Shown: positions 60,554 to 64,000 of the stretch, in pieces | How positions within the stretch are numbered: position 1 is the stretch's first letter | Layout: each line of letters starts with the position of its first letter | Origin: Alphaproteobacteria bacterium | GTDB taxonomy: Bacteria > Pseudomonadota > Alphaproteobacteria > Sphingomonadales > Sphingomonadaceae | DNA length: 64,000 bases | Assembly: GCA_005883305.1 (NCBI GenBank) | Contig: VBAC01000001.1 | Location: 2,356,001-2,420,000, forward strand | Direction: 5' to 3' | Notes under the pieces: generated by a model | Databases searched by the model: none | Told to the model about the DNA's origin: nothing | The model's input: only the letters and a program-made list of their open reading frames with translations | Made by a program: the position numbers and the translations under genes

Positions 60554-61594
60554 ATGGCGCTCTATCCCCTCGTCCGGCCTTTCGCCTTCGCGCTCGACGC
60601 GGAGCGGGCGCATCGCGCCACGATCGCCGCGCTGAAGCTGCTTCCGCCGGGGCGGCCCGCCGACCGCGATCCCGCGCTCGCGGTGAGCGTCGCGGGGCTC
60701 GACTTCCCCAATCCGGTCGGCCTTGCCGCAGGGTTCGACAAGGATGCCGAGGTTTACCGCCAGATGCTCGGCTTCGGCTTCGGCTTCGTCGAGGTCGGCA
60801 CGGTGACACCGCGGCCGCAGGCAGGGAACGAGCGCCCGCGCCTGTTCCGCCTGGTCGAGGACCGGGCGGTGATCAACCGGATGGGCTTCAACAGTCAGGG
60901 GCAGGCCGCAGCTATGCGGCGGCTCGAGGGACGCGACCGGCGACGCGGGATCGTGGGCGTCAACATAGGGGCCAACAAGGACAGCGCCGACCGTGTCGCG
61001 GATTATTCGGCGGGGATTGCGGCGATGACGGGGCATGCCGACTATCTCACCGTCAACATTTCCTCGCCCAACACGCCGGGGCTTCGCGGCCTGCAGGACA
61101 AAGGCGCGCTGGGCGAATTGCTCGCCGGCGTGATGGAGGCGCGCGGCGCCGGGCCGCCGGTGTTCCTCAAGGTCGCGCCGGATCTGGAGGGCGGCGAGAT
61201 CGACGACATCGCCGCCGTGGCGATCGAGCGCAAGGTCGACGCGCTGATCGTCGCCAACACGACGCTGAGCCGGCCGATGCTCAGATCGCGCCACAAAGAC
61301 GAGGCGGGCGGGCTTTCGGGGGCTCCGCTCAAGGCGCTGGCGCTGGCGCGGCTGCGCGACTTTCGGCGCGCGACGGGCGGGGCGCTGCCGCTGATCGCCG
61401 CGGGCGGCATCGAGAACGGGGTGGACGCCTTCGACCGCATCCGCGCCGGGGCGAGCCTGGTCCAGCTCTATTCGGCGCTCGTCTATCATGGGCCCGGCCT
61501 GGCCGAGGAAATCATCGGCGAGTTGAGGCGCTTGCTGACGCTCCACGGCTTCGGGCGCTTGACGGATGCGATCGGGACTGAAAAGCCGGAATGA
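60554..61594 (+). CDS. pyrD: Dihydroorotate dehydrogenase (quinone), class 2
   Basis: Membrane-associated FMN enzyme of pyrimidine synthesis, oxidising dihydroorotate with ubiquinone. The 346-residue protein starts MALYPLVRPFAFALDAERAH, the amphipathic N-terminal helix of class 2 enzymes, then NPVGLAAGFDKDAEV, INRMGFNSQG, and VNISSPNTPGLRGLQ with the catalytic serine of class 2 rather than cysteine of class 1. FMN-binding GGIENG and the LYSALVYHGPGL end fit. Stop overlaps ggt (ATGA). Confidence 0.96.
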   Translation: MALYPLVRPFAFALDAERAHRATIAALKLLPPGRPADRDPALAVSVAGLDFPNPVGLAAGFDKDAEVYRQMLGFGFGFVEVGTVTPRPQAGNERPRLFRLVEDRAVINRMGFNSQGQAAAMRRLEGRDRRRGIVGVNIGANKDSADRVADYSAGIAAMTGHADYLTVNISSPNTPGLRGLQDKGALGELLAGVMEARGAGPPVFLKVAPDLEGGEIDDIAAVAIERKVDALIVANTTLSRPMLRSRHKDEAGGLSGAPLKALALARLRDFRRATGGALPLIAAGGIENGVDAFDRIRAGASLVQLYSALVYHGPGLAEEIIGELRRLLTLHGFGRLTDAIGTEKPE

Positions 61595-63276
61595 TGCTGC
61601 ACCGCCTCTTGCTCGCCCTTGCCCTATTCCTCGCCCCCGTCGCGGCGATCGCGCAGGGCGTGTCCGCCGCCGATCCCCGCGCCGCCCGGGCCGGAGTCGA
61701 GATCTTGCGCGAGGGGGGCACGGCGGCAGACGCCGCCTTCGCGACGATGCTCGCGCTGACCGTGGTCGAGCCGCAAAGCTCGGGCATCGGCGGCGGCGGC
61801 TTCCTCGTCTATCACGACCAGGCGAGCGGCCGGCTTTCCAGCTTCAACGGCCGCGAGACCGCGCCGCACGCGGCGACGCCTTCCTATTTCCTCGGCCCCG
61901 ATGGCCGCCCGCGCGACCATCGCGACGTGGTGGCGGGCGGGATGAGCGTCGGCGTTCCGGGCAATGTCCGGCTGATGGAGCTGGCGCACGAGCGGCACGG
62001 GCGGCTCGCCTGGGCGCGGCTGTTCCGGCCGGCCATCCGCCTCGCCCGCGACGGCTTCGAGATCAGTCCGCGCCTCTACCGCGCTTTGGCCTCGCCGGGC
62101 TCGCTGGCCGGCTTCTCGCCCGGGGGGCGGGCGCTCTTCTACCAGGCCGACGGGACTCCGAAGGCGGCGGGGACGCTGGTGCGCAATCCCGCGCTCGCCG
62201 CCTTCCTGACGGCCCTCGCCGCGCGCGGGCCGGAGCATTTCTACACCGGCGCCGCCGCGCGGGCGCTGGTCGATACGCTGCGCAACGCGCCGCGCAATCC
62301 TTCGACCATGACCCGCGACGATCTCGCCACCTATCAGGCGCAGGAGCTCGCCTCGCCCTGCGGCACCTATCGCGGCTACCGCATCTGCGGGATGGGGCCG
62401 CCCTCCTCGGGCGAGACGACGGTGTTCGCCATCCTCAAGCAGCTCGAGCGCTTCGACCTGCGCGCGCTGGGTCGGGACAATGCGACGTCATGGCACCTGA
62501 TCGCCGAATCGATGCGGCTCGCCTACGCCGACCGCGACGCCTATCTGGGCGATGCCGATTTCGTGCGCGTGCCGGTCGCCGGGCTGATGGACCCGGCCTA
62601 TCTCGCGGGCCGTTCCCGACTCATCTCGCCCGAGCGCGCGATCGCCCACGTCACCGCGGGCACACCCCCCGGCGCCGACGCCCGCGCTCCGGCGCCGGTG
62701 CCTGACGAAGGGGGGACCTCGCATTTCGTCGCCGTCGACAGGGCGGGCAATGTCGCCTCCTATACGTCGACGATCGAGAGCGCGTTCGGCTCGGGGCTGA
62801 CGGTCAATGGCCTGTACCTCAACAACGAGCTGACCGACTTCAATTCCGCGCCCGACCTGAACGGCGTTCCGACCGCCAACCGCGTCGAGGGCGGGAAGCG
62901 TCCGCGAAGCTCGATGTCGCCGACGATCGTCTATGGCCCCGACGGCCGCGTGCGGATCGCGATCGGCGCCGCCGGCGGCTCGACGATTATCGCCCAGGTC
63001 GCCAAGGCGCTGATCGCGGTGATCGACTGGGACATGAGCGCTGAGGAGGCGATCGCTCTTCCGCAGATCATCGGCATGGGCGACCGGGTGACGATCGAGC
63101 GCGGCACGAGGCTGGAGGCAATGATCCCGGCGCTCCAGGCGCTCGGCCAGAACGCAGTCATCGTCGAGCCCGGCTACAAGGCCAATGCGATCGAGCGCGT
63201 GGACGGCCGTTGGGTCGGTGCGGCGGACCCGCGCAGCGAGGGCGTCTGGGTGGCGCAGGGGCCGGCGGCTCGCTAA
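61591..63276 (+). CDS. ggt: Gamma-glutamyltransferase
   Basis: Periplasmic Ntn-hydrolase that cleaves glutathione and transfers gamma-glutamyl groups. The 561-residue precursor has a signal peptide (about 1-22) and is expected to self-cleave before T376 in DEGGTSHFVAVD, which becomes the nucleophile of the small subunit. Upstream features: SGIGGGGFLVYHD, NGRETAP with the conserved Arg, and GPPSSGETTVF. In the small subunit KRPRSSMSPTIVY holds the PSSM-type catalytic loop, and AAGGSTIIAQV the oxyanion-binding Gly pair. Start overlaps the pyrD stop. Confidence 0.94.
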   Translation: MMLHRLLLALALFLAPVAAIAQGVSAADPRAARAGVEILREGGTAADAAFATMLALTVVEPQSSGIGGGGFLVYHDQASGRLSSFNGRETAPHAATPSYFLGPDGRPRDHRDVVAGGMSVGVPGNVRLMELAHERHGRLAWARLFRPAIRLARDGFEISPRLYRALASPGSLAGFSPGGRALFYQADGTPKAAGTLVRNPALAAFLTALAARGPEHFYTGAAARALVDTLRNAPRNPSTMTRDDLATYQAQELASPCGTYRGYRICGMGPPSSGETTVFAILKQLERFDLRALGRDNATSWHLIAESMRLAYADRDAYLGDADFVRVPVAGLMDPAYLAGRSRLISPERAIAHVTAGTPPGADARAPAPVPDEGGTSHFVAVDRAGNVASYTSTIESAFGSGLTVNGLYLNNELTDFNSAPDLNGVPTANRVEGGKRPRSSMSPTIVYGPDGRVRIAIGAAGGSTIIAQVAKALIAVIDWDMSAEEAIALPQIIGMGDRVTIERGTRLEAMIPALQALGQNAVIVEPGYKANAIERVDGRWVGAADPRSEGVWVAQGPAAR

Positions 63277-63315
63277 GACGGACGCTCGACACGGGCAAAC
63301 CGTGCGGGAGGGGCG

Positions 63316-64000
63316 ATGCGTCAGCTGGAGCATTTCGAAAATCTGGTCGCCATGTTTTTCGCCCGGGCGAAGGAGAAAGGCGATTCGCCGTTTCTCTGGG
63401 CCAAGCAGGGAGGCGAATGGCGCTCGACCAGTTGGCGCGAGTCCGCGGAAAAGGTCGCGGGGCTCGCGGCGGCGCTGAAGCGGATCGGGCTCACGGCCGG
63501 CGATCGCGTGATGCTGGTCTCCGAGAACCGCCCGGAATGGCTGATCTCCGACTTGGCGATCATGGCTGCGGGCTGCGTGACCGTGCCGACCTACACCACC
63601 AATACCGAGCGCGACCACCAGCACATTCTCGACGACAGCGGCGCCCGCGCGGTGATCGTCTCGACGGCGAAGCTGGCCAAGACTTTGCTTCCCGCCGCAT
63701 TGCGCTCCAATTCGTGCGAGGCGGCGATCGGAATCGAGCCGCTCAACGTCGGCCAGTCCGGCAACGTCGCCTTCCACGATTGGGCTGCCCTGATCGCCGC
63801 GGAGCAGGCCGACGTCGAGGCCACGGCCCGCGGGGCGGCGTTCAGGCGCTCGGACCTCGCCTGCATCATCTACACCTCCGGCACCGGCGGCGCCCCGCGC
63901 GGCGTGATGCAGCATCACGGGGCGCTGCTTCACAATGTCGAGGGCTGCACGGCGCTGATCGCCGAGGATTTCGGCTGGGACGACGAGATTTTCCTCTCCT
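63316..64000 (+). CDS. Long-chain acyl-CoA ligase (AMP-forming), truncated by window edge
   Basis: Activates fatty acids (or other acids) to acyl-CoA. The visible 228 residues start at ATG 63316 after GGGAGGGGCG and contain WRSTSWRESAEKVAGLAAALKRIGLTAGDRVMLVSENRPEW, then the AMP-binding P-loop YTSGTGGAPRGVM (about 189-201, TSGT standard, then GGAPRG where homologues usually read TGxPKG). The Lys of the second conserved position is replaced by Arg here. The rest, including the C-terminal lysine and fatty-acid motif, is beyond the edge, so chain specificity is unknown. Confidence 0.88.
   Translation, partial: MRQLEHFENLVAMFFARAKEKGDSPFLWAKQGGEWRSTSWRESAEKVAGLAAALKRIGLTAGDRVMLVSENRPEWLISDLAIMAAGCVTVPTYTTNTERDHQHILDDSGARAVIVSTAKLAKTLLPAALRSNSCEAAIGIEPLNVGQSGNVAFHDWAALIAAEQADVEATARGAAFRRSDLACIIYTSGTGGAPRGVMQHHGALLHNVEGCTALIAEDFGWDDEIFLS

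Overview
The window is a gene-dense, high-GC chromosomal segment from an alphaproteobacterium, most likely a sphingomonad (Sphingomonas-like). The evidence is family content and repeat types: DUF3576, DUF6489, DUF1491 and MmcB-like proteins, an Rrf2-led sufBCDS operon, and dispersed palindromes of the type found throughout sphingomonad genomes. No phage, plasmid, integrase, transposase, CRISPR or antiphage system was recognised. Many genes overlap by 4 nt (ATGA, GTGA, TTGA or TGATG), and GTG or TTG starts are common.

The central point is that the window appears to span the chromosomal replication origin. The block leuS-lptE-holA, parB-parA-rsmG-mnmG-mnmE, rho-hemJ-hemE, a 311-bp non-coding gap, then PPSR-maf-aroE-coaE-dnaQ matches the Caulobacter origin neighbourhood, where oriC lies between hemE and the DUF299/PPSR gene. 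The gap (25094-25404) has an AT-rich stretch, one good DnaA box and six GANTC (CcrM-type) sites. Most genes flip strand here: minus to the left, plus to the right. Two parS sites (15701-15716 and 17609-17624) sit beside parAB, about 8-9 kb from the predicted origin.

Layout. 1-13 kb: a UbiH-type hydroxylase (cut by the edge), ftsK, lolA, xth, ribA, a HAD phosphatase, yggS, a thiamine-phosphate-synthase-like gene, an outer-membrane protein, a DUF3576 lipoprotein, then leuS-lptE-holA. 13-25 kb: parBA, rsmG, mnmG, mnmE, DUF6489, a hydrolase and a quinone oxidoreductase, two tandem TerC genes, rho, hemJ, hemE. 25-31 kb: the right side of the origin, followed by hpf, ptsN, a thioesterase and DUF1491. 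31-43 kb: cell-wall hydrolase, mmcB, ankyrin protein, SCO, YcgN, a metallopeptidase, a PBP1A-type enzyme, msrB, a Rieske oxygenase, a permease, tRNA-Leu(GAG), a phosphofructokinase and a MATE exporter. 43-48 kb: ftsE-ftsX-ydcF-plsC-GH84, an envelope-related operon. 48-52 kb: DUF2332 and pheST. 53-60.5 kb: the suf iron-sulfur operon under an Rrf2 regulator. 60.5-64 kb: pyrD, ggt and a truncated acyl-CoA ligase.

The most unusual signal is palindromic repeat colonisation. Six different palindromic elements sit in the 7-kb suf region. One lies in frame inside sufC, adding about 27 residues; others encode the C-termini of SufD and the Rrf2 regulator. Elsewhere, two inverted copies of a 210-253-bp MITE-like element with about 21-nt terminal inverted repeats supply the TAG stop codons of holA, mmcB and the ankyrin gene, and one copy carries a nested 25-bp palindrome. 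All functional statements are from reading the sequence; no database search was run.
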